49,889 nucleotides of DNA from Prosthecobacter gellanilyticus (GTDB lineage Bacteria; Verrucomicrobiota; Verrucomicrobiia; Verrucomicrobiales; Verrucomicrobiaceae): positions 1-49,889 of the forward strand of contig NZ_BKAG01000050.1 in the NCBI RefSeq assembly GCF_007992435.1. The letters run 5' to 3'. The position numbers and the translations under genes are program-made. The stretch's first letter is position 1; each line of letters begins with the position of its first letter. The notes under the pieces were generated by a model that was given only the letters and a program-made list of their open reading frames with translations, searched no databases and had not been told where the DNA came from. This document shows positions 1 to 7,871 of this stretch, in pieces.

Positions 1-34
1 TGGCGCGACTGCCGGAGGCCGCGAACCAATTAGA

Positions 35-781
35 TTACATCACCATGCCGCCGTCGACGGCTAGGACCTGGCCGGTGATGTAGCGGGCGTCGGGGCTGGC
101 GAGGAAGGCGGCGGTGGCGGCGATGTCGTCGGCCTGGCCGAAGTCGCCGAGGGGGATTTTTTCGAGGATGGCGGCTTTGACTTTTTCATCGAGGACGCCG
201 GTCATGTCGGTGGCGATGAAGCCGGGGGCGATGACGTTGGCGGTGACGCCACGGCCTGCGTATTCCTTGGCGAGGGACTTGGTGAAGCCGATGAGGCCGG
301 CCTTGCTGGCGGCGTAGTTGGCCTGGCCGGCATTGCCGATGAGGCCGATGACGGAGGCGACGTTGATGATGCGGGCGCCTTTCTGCTTCAGCAGGCTGCG
401 CTGGAAGGCCTTGATCATGTGGAAGGCGCCTTTGAGGTTGGTATCGACAACGAAGTCCCAGTCTTCCTCGCTCATGCGGAGGAGGAGGCCGTCCTTGGTG
501 ACGCCGGCGTTGTTCACGAGGATGTCCACATGGTCGAAGTCAGCGAGGACCTGCTTGCCGAACTCGGCGACAGCGGCGCCATTGCCGACGTCCACGGCAT
601 AGCCCTTGGCGGCGCCCGGATAGAGGGCGTTGATGGCATCCGCGGCGGCCTGGGAGTTGGCCTCGGTGCGGCTGGCGATGGCGACCTTGGCACCTTCGGA
701 AGCGAATTTTTCAGCAATGGCTTTGCCGATGCCGCGTCCGGCACCGGTCACAACGGCGACTTTGTCTTGGAGTTTACCCAT
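35..781 (-). CDS. fabG: 3-oxoacyl-[ACP] reductase FabG
   Basis: Short-chain dehydrogenase/reductase that reduces 3-oxoacyl-ACP with NADPH in the fatty acid elongation cycle (cytosol). Visible motifs: the Rossmann glycine motif TGAGRGIGKA near residue 13, NNAGVT in the middle, the catalytic YAASKAG (Tyr and Lys), and the C-terminal GQVLAVDGGMVM typical of FabG. The open frame extends 31 codons further upstream, but FabG proteins begin a few residues before K-V-A-V-V-T-G, so the ATG at 781 is chosen (248 residues, the usual length). A palindrome lies about 90 bp upstream of the start. It is not next to plsX, which is at the far end of the window. Identity as an SDR is certain; FabG rather than another SDR is very likely. 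Confidence 0.93.
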   Translation of the reverse strand: MGKLQDKVAVVTGAGRGIGKAIAEKFASEGAKVAIASRTEANSQAAADAINALYPGAAKGYAVDVGNGAAVAEFGKQVLADFDHVDILVNNAGVTKDGLLLRMSEEDWDFVVDTNLKGAFHMIKAFQRSLLKQKGARIINVASVIGLIGNAGQANYAASKAGLIGFTKSLAKEYAGRGVTANVIAPGFIATDMTGVLDEKVKAAILEKIPLGDFGQADDIAATAAFLASPDARYITGQVLAVDGGMVM

Positions 782-873
782 GGGTTCATCATGGCTGGGC
801 ATGATGGGCTGGCAAGGGCGGAGTCGGGGGATGGCGGGAGAAATGCCGGAGGGGAAGCCCCGAGGGGCACTCA

Positions 874-889
874 CCTAACATTGGTTAGG
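874..889. promoter_or_regulatory. palindrome upstream of fabG
   Basis: CCTAAC-ATTG-GTTAGG, a perfect 6+6 inverted repeat about 93 bp upstream of the fabG start. Size and position would fit an operator for a dimeric repressor, but no cognate regulator is in the window and promoter boxes were not clear. Function is inference. Confidence 0.3.
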
Positions 890-1117
890 CTATCATGAGG
901 TGTCATGGGACGCGATGCCGCTTGCTTGGCCCCAGAGCAACTGAACTCAAGGCAGCTGGACTGTGAAACGGAGAGCAACAGTCAGGCGGGCTGGGACAAC
1001 CTCCCGGGATGGGGTTTTGAAGACCCCTCTTTTAGGGTAGAAAAAATTAAGGTAGGAAGATTCTTTTGGGCGGGGCTGATGGTTGATTCCATCAGCCTCA
1101 CTGCCCAGACGTTTTTT
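890..1117. other. intergenic stretch with hairpin and direct repeat
   Basis: No convincing gene. A 16-bp direct repeat (CTGAACTCAAGGCAGC at 941-956, with one mismatch at 1248-1263) brackets the inverted element at 1118-1202. A 9-bp perfect stem (GGCTGATGG/CCATCAGCC, 1074-1097) is followed after about 14 bases by six T residues, so it could end plus-strand transcription. A 73-codon open frame here shows no recognisable protein features. Confidence 0.4.
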
Positions 1118-1202
1118 AACCGCTGATTAGACGCTCATCAGACGCTGATAGGGATCCAATCATTGGCTTTCATTAGCGTCCTATCAGCGTCAAATTAGCG
1201 GT
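1118..1202. repeat. inverted pair of triple decamer repeats
   Basis: The right half reads as three consecutive 10-11 bp units of the type ATTAGCGTC / ATCAGCGTC / ATTAGCGGT. The left half is the same arrangement on the other strand. The inner arms GACGCTGATAGG (1141-1152) and CCTATCAGCGTC (1180-1191) are a perfect 12-bp inverted repeat and the outer arms (ACCGCTGATT, AAATTAGCGGT) also pair. An element of the same architecture but different sequence lies at 48604-48705. Confidence 0.6.
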
Positions 1203-1317
1203 GAGAGACTCTGGGTTTTGGGAAGCTACCGCCTTTTTCCACAGCCCCTGAACTCAAGACAGCGAAGTTCAGAAACGAGGCTTTATGTTGTCCGGAGGCT
1301 AACATGGTGCGGGCATG

Positions 1318-1349
1318 AAAAAGGCGGAACCTGGTGCCCAGGTTCCGCC
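1318..1349 (-). terminator. rho-independent terminator of the RRM gene
   Basis: A perfect 12-bp stem (GGCGGAACCTGG 1323-1334, CCAGGTTCCGCC 1338-1349) with a 3-base loop, followed on the minus strand by five T residues. It lies 36 bp past the stop of the RRM gene. Confidence 0.85.
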
Positions 1350-1384
1350 AAAGTTTTTGTGGTATTGTTGGTTGGGGGGATGGA

Positions 1385-1882
1385 TTACCAGCGCTCTTCG
1401 CCGCCGCCACCGCCGCCGCCTTCATAACCGCCCTTACGACGGTCATCGCGCTCCCACTTCTTGCCGCCACCACCACCGCCGCCGCCGCCACCACCGTAGC
1501 CGCCGCGGCCTCCGCCGCCGCCACCACCGTAGCCACCGCCGCCGCCGCCACCACCGTAGCCGCCACGGCCTCCGCCGCCGCCGCCACCGAAGCCGCCACG
1601 ACCACCACCACCGCCGCCGCCACCTGGGCGCTCTTCACGCGGACGGGCTTCATTGATGGCAAGCAAGCGACCACCAAAATCTTTGCCATTCAGGCCATTG
1701 ATAGCAGCCGTCATCGATTCAGGGGTGTCCATGCTGACAAATGCAAACCCACGTGGGCGACCGCTGTCACGATCGATCGGCAGGAAGACATCCGTAACGC
1801 CGCCGTACTGCGAGAAAAGGTTTGTGATTTCCTCAGTGGTGGCTTTGAAGGGGAGGTTCCCCACATACATCTTGGTATTCAT
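1385..1882 (-). CDS. glycine-rich RRM RNA-binding protein
   Basis: A 165-residue protein with one N-terminal RNA recognition motif (about residues 3-80) and a C-terminal tail made almost wholly of glycine with interspersed arginine, phenylalanine and tyrosine. RNP2 is MYVGNLPF (5-12) and RNP1 is RGFAFVSM (44-51), with the aromatic residues that stack on RNA. The last 25 residues are charged (KKWERDD...). This is the architecture of bacterial cold-inducible Rbp proteins, which bind single-stranded RNA; the role here is inferred from the family. Monocistronic, with its own terminator. The repetitive glycine codons create long antisense open frames that are not genes. Confidence 0.93.
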   Translation of the reverse strand: MNTKMYVGNLPFKATTEEITNLFSQYGGVTDVFLPIDRDSGRPRGFAFVSMDTPESMTAAINGLNGKDFGGRLLAINEARPREERPGGGGGGGGRGGFGGGGGGGRGGYGGGGGGGGYGGGGGGGRGGYGGGGGGGGGGGKKWERDDRRKGGYEGGGGGGGEERW

Positions 1883-2148
1883 AATTGACTTTGAAGTTCG
1901 GGACCTGGCGTGCGGTCAGGAGGCTGCACCGGAGGTGTTTCAAACGGAGAATACCGAAGACGCACCTGAGATGCTGCTAATCCTTACCCTGTCACAGGTG
2001 GTCGCGGTCGGATGTTTAAGCTAAGCTGCCGCATCCCGGCAAGAACTTTGATCAGCGATTTTTTCGCTACACAGGCATCCAGAATTGTAGCGATTGGCGA
2101 TTGGTGGCCCCGAACCAGAAGGATGGCAGGGTGGTTGTGACAAAAATG

Positions 2149-3273
2149 TTACAGCCCGGCTTCCACCAAGGCCCGCAGGGCTGGGGCATCCAGCTTCCCG
2201 AGGGGTGAGCGGGGAATCTTTGAAATTCTGACGATTTCAGAAATTTGGCAGAGGGGCTCAGTGGCGGCATTGAAGGGCGCCAGCAAAGCGGCGGCAGCAT
2301 CGTCCTCCACCACGAGGACGAGACGGCTCTCCCGGCGCTGATCTGGCAGGGGAACAATGACCGGCAAATGAGCGACGCCCTGGGCAAGAGCGAGGGATTC
2401 CAGCCGAGCCTGCAAGGGGGCGAGGTGGATGAGCTCGCCTAGAATTTTGATAAAGCCCGACTCTCTTCCGACAAAGGCGAGCCAGTGTGTGCCGCCTAAC
2501 TCCCAGTGTCGAACACGATCCCGGGTGACGAGTTCGGAACCCAAGGACTGCCATTGCCAGCCGCCATCAGACTGTCTGGTGGCATAACCACGCGCCAGGG
2601 CGGGTCCGTTGAGAGCGAGGCGGGATTGATCATCCGTGCGGACCTGCCAATGAGGGAGGACCTGGAGGCTTTCATGATCCACCGTTTCGGAAACTGGCTG
2701 GGTGGCGATCTGCGAGGCGGCCTCTGTCATGCCATAACTCTGAAACACGGGCCAGCCCAGTTCGCGAGCGGCTCTGGCGAGTTCCCGGGACATGCCGCCG
2801 CCGCCGATGATGGCCGCGCGCAGCCGTGGCGGACAGCGGAGTTTTTCGCGCACGAGGTCATGCACCTGGGCGGGAACCAGAGACACAAGGGTAATGCCCT
2901 GCCCGGCACACAGATCCAAGAAGCTCCGGGGATGCCAGCGAGACTCGTCCAGCACGATCTGCGAGCCGGAAAGATGCGCCCGCGCCTGGATGGCAAAGCC
3001 GCCGACATGATGGAGGGGCAGCGCGATGAGCCAGACATCATCTGCGGTGATGGCGAAGTGCTCGTTCACGGCCTGGCCGGAGATCAAGAACGCATCTTTG
3101 GTTAGGGCCACCCACTTGGGAGTTCCCTCGCTGCCGGAGGTTTGGAAGAAGCAAAGGCTTCTCATGCCCTGCCCTGCGGCCCACTCTGCCAGGCCATGCG
3201 CCTCCTCCCGACGATGCGGGTTTGTGGCGATGTGACACTCTTCCGAGGTCCAGAAATCAGCAGGCAGCAGCAT
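2149..3273 (-). CDS. menE: o-succinylbenzoate-CoA ligase-like AMP-forming enzyme
   Basis: ANL-superfamily adenylating enzyme, 374 residues. The AMP-binding P-loop is TSGSEGTPKWV (about 45-55); the A5 motif is QSYGMTEAASQ; the C-terminal lid has a hinge near GRESGFIKILGELI and the catalytic lysine in IPRSPLGKLD. The short length and the LPLHHVGGFAI segment are typical of MenE, which activates o-succinylbenzoate with CoA in menaquinone synthesis. No other men gene is present, so the substrate rests on family resemblance. A dispersed repeat block begins about 55 bp upstream of the start. Other small acyl-CoA ligases are the alternative. Confidence 0.78.
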   Translation of the reverse strand: MLLPADFWTSEECHIATNPHRREEAHGLAEWAAGQGMRSLCFFQTSGSEGTPKWVALTKDAFLISGQAVNEHFAITADDVWLIALPLHHVGGFAIQARAHLSGSQIVLDESRWHPRSFLDLCAGQGITLVSLVPAQVHDLVREKLRCPPRLRAAIIGGGGMSRELARAARELGWPVFQSYGMTEAASQIATQPVSETVDHESLQVLPHWQVRTDDQSRLALNGPALARGYATRQSDGGWQWQSLGSELVTRDRVRHWELGGTHWLAFVGRESGFIKILGELIHLAPLQARLESLALAQGVAHLPVIVPLPDQRRESRLVLVVEDDAAAALLAPFNAATEPLCQISEIVRISKIPRSPLGKLDAPALRALVEAGL

Positions 3274-3327
3274 GAAGGTAAGTGTTCATGCGGAGGCGGG
3301 CCAGTGGCAAGCGTGGGATTGGATGGC

Positions 3328-3939
3328 GGTGTCCAAAGGGTCCGCTTGGGTCTGTTGGCAGGGTACGGTAGCGAGGGGAGAGTGGAGAGCTATGAGTGCG
3401 CTTTTTTACAGGAGAATGGGAGTTTTGGAGGATGGGAAGGGGCAGGAGCCGTTGACGGTTCGTCCTTCGCAGAATGCTTCGGAAAATGGATGGTTTACAG
3501 TCGTTGCCGGGGATTGACTGTGGTTTCAGACGAGACAGAACGATCCGAGTCAATCCGACTGGATCCGACTTGCCTGGGACTGGCGAGATGAGGGGAAAGT
3601 AGGCCCACGGAACACAGGGAAAACGCGAAAGGGGGCCGAGAGCCATTGACGGCGGTTTCAGGAAAGGCGGCCGATCCGAGTCGATCCGACTGGATCCGAC
3701 CTCGTCGATGGAATGGACGAGTGGAACTGGGGGAGTCGTGTGGCGCATTTTGCGGAGCGAGACGGCCGCTGTGCTGGAGCGCTTCGCTTCGGGGTTCTGC
3801 GAGGGAATCCGAGTCAATCCGACCAGATCCGGCCTGGAGGGGAGGTCGGAGGCGGGTGGAGGGGGCGGGGTCGTTAGCTCATCACACAGAGTGTGATGGC
3901 TACTATGGACGGATCCGAGTGAATCCAGGTGGATCCGGC
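3328..3939 (+). repeat. dispersed repeat block, copy 1 (10-bp-phased ATCCGA arrays)
   Basis: No gene between menE and the next CDS; the space holds a structured repeat whose inverted partner is at 27589-28041. Parts in order: a near-identical block at 3388-3505 (shared with 27864-27980, about three mismatches in 117 bp, open for about 40 codons from ATG 3392); then four 27-bp arrays at 3543, 3674, 3807 and 3913, each with three ATCCGA-type units starting exactly 10 bp apart; and between the third and fourth arrays a hairpin CATCACAC-AGA-GTGTGATG (3880-3898) that is also in the other copy. Short repeats in coding-poor DNA suggest a mobile or structural element; no transposase is encoded. Confidence 0.75.
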
Positions 3940-4097
3940 TACATCAGAGCTTCTCGGACGTTTTAGAACTGGCCTGTGAAGGGCTGTTTTCTAACGTTTG
4001 ATTCTCATATTTGAGCCGCAATGACTCAAGTAATATATAATTTTTATAAAAAGTCGTGGAATGTTCTGCAAAATCTATGATTTTTAAAGCCACCCTT

Positions 4098-5579
4098 ATG
4101 AACTCAACCTTGTTTTCCTCGAGTTTTTGTGATCGCCAATCTCTGGCCCGCTGGTTTTTTACGGCCGTGATGAGCGTGCTGATGGCGACGGCCCAGACGG
4201 CCAGCGCCCAAGCTCCGACGCTGACTCCGTATGCGCCGGCCACCAACGGCATCGTGTCTCAGAAGTTCGACCACACCTTGTTGTACACGGGCACGGTCAC
4301 GCGCTTTTCGGCCACGGGACTGCCTTCGGGACTGACACTGAATGCGACCACGGGGCGCCTGAGCGGCCAGCTGAATGTGGCGGGAAGTTATCACATCGTG
4401 ATCTATGCCTTTAACGGCACCGCCAAGAGCACGCCGCTCACGATCGACTGGACGGTGAACCCTCTGCCTGAGGGCACGGTGGGCACTTATTATGCGCTGA
4501 TCGACCGTCATGACTGGTACAATGGCGGTTACGGCGGATCCCTGCGCATCACGGTGACCAAGACGGGGACCTACAGCGGCACCATCACCCGTGGCATTCA
4601 TCGTAACCCCGTGGTGGGACGTCTGGAGACCTGGCCGGGAGCCATCGATCCCCAGGGTATCTTCACGGTGGCCCGTCGCAGTCCTTACACGCCGCTGACG
4701 ATCGACTTTGGTCTGCCGCTGGGTGGCAACTCGATCTACGGTACCCTGCGCGAGCCGAACGGCGATGTGATCGACCTCGACGGTCTGAAGACCTACACCA
4801 GCGCTGGCGGAACGCCGACCGCCTATGTGGGCCGCTGGAACACGGCCTATGAACTGCAGCAGGAGCAACGGGGCAATGCCACCTATCCGCAGGGCGCCAG
4901 CTGGGCCACGCAGACCATCAGCAAGACGGGCGTGGTGACGTGGGTCAGCCGCCTGGCCGATGGCACGAGCAATACCTTCAGCACGGACCTGCTGGTGGGT
5001 GGTGGAACGCTGGCGCATCTGATGCTGTATGGCTACGCTGGCTCTGTGCAGGGCTGGCAGTACTATGATGTGGAAGACGGCACCACGGTCGGAAACCTGG
5101 GCTGGGTGAAGTCAGCTAACTACACACGCTTCTATTCCGGCGGGTTTCCGCTGCATTACCTGACGGGAACGGGAGCGCGCTACACGCCGCCGCCGACCCT
5201 GAATGACATGATCTTTGGCATCGCGGCCGGAGTGAACAACGTGAGCCTCACCTTCACGGAGGGCGGTCTGGCCGGTCCCTACACGCAGGTCTTCAGCCTG
5301 GGGGCGCGCAATACGATCACCTTCCCTGCCGGCGCTGGAAATCCCTACGGCATCCGCATGACGATGAACCTTTCGACGGGCATCGTGAGCGGCTCGGGCA
5401 CGGCGCTGGACTTCATCGAGAACCAGCCGACGAACTCCCGCAACGGGACCTTCAGCGCGCTGCTGATCCCTGGACGCGAGCAGGCGGTGGGACATTTCCT
5501 GCTGCCGGCGAGCCGGGCGAGCAATTCACAGATCCTTTCCGGCAAGCTGATCGGGCAGGAGTACTTTGTAGACAATTGA
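4098..5579 (+). CDS. secreted putative Ig-domain protein
   Basis: About 493 residues from ATG 4098, chosen because it places a signal peptide at the N-terminus (FFTAVMSVLMATAQTASAQA, cleavage expected after ASA); earlier in-frame ATGs at 4056 and 4077 only add residues before it. After the signal comes a putative Ig/cadherin-like module (about 20 to 95; motif SATGLPSGLTLNATTGRLSG), then two related beta-rich modules (GTYYALIDRHDW..., with GGYGGSLRITVTKTGTYSG; and a weaker second from LNDMIFGIAAGV to GTFSALLIPG). Such Ig plus GTYYGL-type modules are familiar in large secreted proteins of Verrucomicrobia. Exported, probably surface or matrix; no catalytic motif seen. Exact function unknown. Confidence 0.8.
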   Translation: MNSTLFSSSFCDRQSLARWFFTAVMSVLMATAQTASAQAPTLTPYAPATNGIVSQKFDHTLLYTGTVTRFSATGLPSGLTLNATTGRLSGQLNVAGSYHIVIYAFNGTAKSTPLTIDWTVNPLPEGTVGTYYALIDRHDWYNGGYGGSLRITVTKTGTYSGTITRGIHRNPVVGRLETWPGAIDPQGIFTVARRSPYTPLTIDFGLPLGGNSIYGTLREPNGDVIDLDGLKTYTSAGGTPTAYVGRWNTAYELQQEQRGNATYPQGASWATQTISKTGVVTWVSRLADGTSNTFSTDLLVGGGTLAHLMLYGYAGSVQGWQYYDVEDGTTVGNLGWVKSANYTRFYSGGFPLHYLTGTGARYTPPPTLNDMIFGIAAGVNNVSLTFTEGGLAGPYTQVFSLGARNTITFPAGAGNPYGIRMTMNLSTGIVSGSGTALDFIENQPTNSRNGTFSALLIPGREQAVGHFLLPASRASNSQILSGKLIGQEYFVDN

Positions 5580-5663
5580 TTTGGATGCGTTGTTTGTTAG
5601 GCCCATCATCCAGCCATCCTCATAAGTTTGTTTGTTGGGTGAAGGTTCTGTCTGCGAACGATA

Positions 5664-5734
5664 GCGGTGTCGACGAGGCAAGGGTGCCCTTGCCTCTCTG
5701 CCACCGCACTCCGGGACGCTGCGCGACTTCAGCG
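5664..5734 (-). repeat. variable-hairpin dispersed repeat, copy A
   Basis: Constant core at 5701-5734 (starts CCACCGCACTCCGGGACGCT on this strand) shared with copies at 19502-19572 and 49783-49842. Beside the core lies a hairpin whose sequence differs in each copy; here GAGGCAAGGG-TG-CCCTTGCCTC (5675-5696). It sits between two converging genes and could act as a two-way terminator. Confidence 0.7.
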
Positions 5735-5787
5735 CCGTCCCTGCACCTTCACGCCTAACCAAATGTGAGCAGTGTAACCGGGCGGCT

Positions 5788-7203
5788 TTAGGCGAGAACG
5801 GGCTTCACGACGGTGCCGTGGATGTCGGTGAGGCGGTAGTCGCGGCCCTGGAAGCGGTAGGTGAGGCGCTCGTGATCGACGCCGAGGAGGTGCATGATGG
5901 TGGCGTTGAGATCGTGCACGTGGACGGGGTCTTTGACGATGTTGTAGCTGTAGTCGTCGGTCTCGCCATAGGTCATGCCGCCTTTGATGCCGGCTCCGGC
6001 CATGAACATGGAGAAGCAGCGCGGGTGGTGATCGCGGCCGTAGGTGGTCTCGCTCAAGGTTCCCTGGCTGTAGATGGTGCGGCCGAACTCGCCGCCCCAA
6101 ACAATCAGTGTGTCATCGAGCAGGCCGCGCTGCTTGAGATCCTTGATGAGAGCGGTGGTGGGTTGGTCGGTGTCGTTGATCTGGCCCTGGATGGCTTTCG
6201 GCAGGCCGCCGTGATGATCCCAGCCCATGTGGAAGAGCTGGATGCAGCGGACATCACGCTCGGCGAGGCGGCGTGCGAGGAGGCAGTTGGCCGCATAGGT
6301 GCCGGGCTTCATGACATCCGGGCCATACATGTCGAGGATGTGCTGGGGTTCCTTGGACACATCTACGAGATCCGGCACGCTGGTCTGCATGCGGAAGGCC
6401 ATCTCGTACTGGGCGATGCGGGTGAGGGTCTCGGGATCGCCAAACTGCTGGTGATCCTTTTGGTTAAGCTGGGAGAGCTCGTCCAGCATGCCGCGGCGGA
6501 GCTCGCGAGTGACGCCGGCAGGGTTTGAGAGATAGAGGACGGGGTCGCCTTTGTTACGGAACTTCACGCCCTGATGCTGGGTGGGCAGGAAGCCGCTGCT
6601 CCAGAGGCGGTCGTAGAGCGGCTGGTCATCGGGCCGGCCGGTGCCGAAGGAGGTCATGACCACGTAGGCGGGGAGGTCACGGTTCGTGCTGCCGAGGCCG
6701 TAGCTGAGCCAGGAGCCGATGCTGGGCCGACCGGCGAGCTGGCTGCCCGTCTGGCAGAAGGTGATGGCGGGGTCGTGATTGATGGCCTCCGTGTGCATGG
6801 AGCGGATGACGCAGAGGTCATCTGCCACGGTGGGGAGGTGCTTCCAGAGCTCGCTGAGCCAGGTGCCGCCTTTGCCATGCTGGGCGAACTTGAACATGGA
6901 AGGCGCGACCGGGAATCTCTTCTGCCCGGAGGTCATGGTGGTGAGGCGCTGGCCTTTGCGGATGGACTCGGGGAGGTCTTTGCCACGCTCTTTGGCCATC
7001 TGCGGCTTCGGATCGAAGAGGTCCATCTGCGAGGGCGCGCCGGACTGGAAGAGGTAGATCACGCGCTTCGCCTTGGGCGCATGATGCAGCGGGGTGTTCC
7101 CAGCCATGAGGGAGCCCAGAGCCGTGGAGCCGAGGGCCGCCGCGCTATTGCGGAGGAAGATGCGGCGGTTCAGGGTGTCCTGCAGGGCGAGCGGCGAGAT
7201 CAT
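5788..7203 (-). CDS. DUF1501 domain protein with Tat-like signal
   Basis: About 471 residues from ATG 7203; a GTG at 7263 is also in frame but would bury the signal. The N-terminus has a twin-arginine-type sequence (NRRIFLRNSAAALGSTALG). The DUF1501 family (sulfatase/alkaline-phosphatase-like fold) shows here as VIYLFQSGAPSQMDLFDPKP, GSWLSYGLGS, WGGEFGRT and GRDHHPRCFSMFMAGAGIKGG, close to the family pattern. In Planctomycetes and Verrucomicrobia DUF1501 genes usually follow a DUF1549/DUF1553 cytochrome gene; here the nearest such gene is 17 kb away. Periplasmic; enzymatic activity of the family is not established. A REP doublet lies between it and pal. Confidence 0.88.
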   Translation of the reverse strand: MISPLALQDTLNRRIFLRNSAAALGSTALGSLMAGNTPLHHAPKAKRVIYLFQSGAPSQMDLFDPKPQMAKERGKDLPESIRKGQRLTTMTSGQKRFPVAPSMFKFAQHGKGGTWLSELWKHLPTVADDLCVIRSMHTEAINHDPAITFCQTGSQLAGRPSIGSWLSYGLGSTNRDLPAYVVMTSFGTGRPDDQPLYDRLWSSGFLPTQHQGVKFRNKGDPVLYLSNPAGVTRELRRGMLDELSQLNQKDHQQFGDPETLTRIAQYEMAFRMQTSVPDLVDVSKEPQHILDMYGPDVMKPGTYAANCLLARRLAERDVRCIQLFHMGWDHHGGLPKAIQGQINDTDQPTTALIKDLKQRGLLDDTLIVWGGEFGRTIYSQGTLSETTYGRDHHPRCFSMFMAGAGIKGGMTYGETDDYSYNIVKDPVHVHDLNATIMHLLGVDHERLTYRFQGRDYRLTDIHGTVVKPVLA

Positions 7204-7271
7204 GCGGTGGGTGGCGAAAGGCTGACCCAGGAGAAACGGTGATCGGGAGCACTGATCTTGCACAGGCCAAA

Positions 7272-7387
7272 GTAGTCATGCGCTTTAGCGCGTGAGAGCC
7301 GGTGAAACAGAGCTGTGGCCGAGTTCTTGAGAAAGGCGGAAGTCTGTTGTTAGACCAGAGCGGGTGCGGGCTGAAGCCCTGCACTAC
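7272..7387. repeat. REP doublet between pal and the DUF1501 gene
   Basis: Two palindromes in opposite orientation, each with an outward GTAG head: GTAGTCATGCGCTTTAGCGC (from 7272) and, on the other strand, GTAGTGCAGGGCTTCAGCCC (ending at 7387). GTAG plus an imperfect palindrome is the hallmark of REP sequences mobilised by RAYT transposases; one RAYT gene is at 35029-35655. Confidence 0.6.
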
Positions 7388-7389
7388 GT

Positions 7390-7860
7390 TTACTGCTGCT
7401 GGTAGACAATGACCACGCTGGAGGCGGGGGGGCTGTCGTAACCGTAGCCGACGGTCTGGAGGTTTGCGGCCTCGACACCGTTTTCAATGAGGTGCTGGCG
7501 CACGGCCTGGGCGCGGCGCTCTGAGAGGCTGCGGGCGAAGTCTTCCGGCAGTCCTGGAGGTGTGTGGCCGGCGATGAGGAAGCGCGGTTTCGACTTCGGC
7601 CAGTCAGCGATCAGAGGGGCGAGAGTCTTCTTATGAGCGCCGGTGACGGAGTAGCTCTCGTCATCAAATCCCAGGGCCGGGCAGGCAGGCTTGAGCGCGC
7701 CTTCGAGGGGGCTCTTGAAGCCATCGCGAGTGCCGAGGGCGAAGACGACGTTGGGTTCCTGCTCACCACCGAGCCTGGGAAGCTCAGGCAGGTGCTCGCA
7801 GGCACTGAGAAGCAGGGCCAGCGGCACAGTGAGGATGAAGCGAGGAAGAGCGGAAGACAT
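7390..7860 (-). CDS. pal: Pal-like OmpA-domain lipoprotein of the Tol system
   Basis: 156-residue lipoprotein. ATG 7860 is chosen because it gives a clean lipoprotein signal, LALLLSAC with Cys21; the open frame runs upstream into tolB. The C-terminal OmpA-like domain (about 65-156) ends with LSERRAQAVRQHL (112-124) and NLQTVGYGYDSPP, the usual peptidoglycan-binding helix and strand. Pal anchors the outer membrane to peptidoglycan and to TolB. It follows tolB by 11 bp. Odd: the conserved Asp after GHT, which in OmpA/Pal domains contacts diaminopimelate, is Pro101 here, and the domain is small. Naming as Pal relies on the operon as well as the fold. Confidence 0.83.
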   Translation of the reverse strand: MSSALPRFILTVPLALLLSACEHLPELPRLGGEQEPNVVFALGTRDGFKSPLEGALKPACPALGFDDESYSVTGAHKKTLAPLIADWPKSKPRFLIAGHTPPGLPEDFARSLSERRAQAVRQHLIENGVEAANLQTVGYGYDSPPASSVVIVYQQQ

Positions 7861-7871
7861 GGAGAAGGCGG

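Noticed and set aside
905..1126. 73-codon frame between fabG and the RRM gene
   Set aside because: No codon bias or homology visible; overlaps a hairpin and repeat.
1195..1689. Ala/Val-rich open frames overlapping the RRM gene in other frames
   Set aside because: They arise from the repetitive glycine codons of the RRM tail; no independent evidence.
2050..2110. REP doublet near the menE end (CTAC and GTAG close together)
   Set aside because: The heads face inward and the palindromes are weak and AT-rich, unlike the other doublets.
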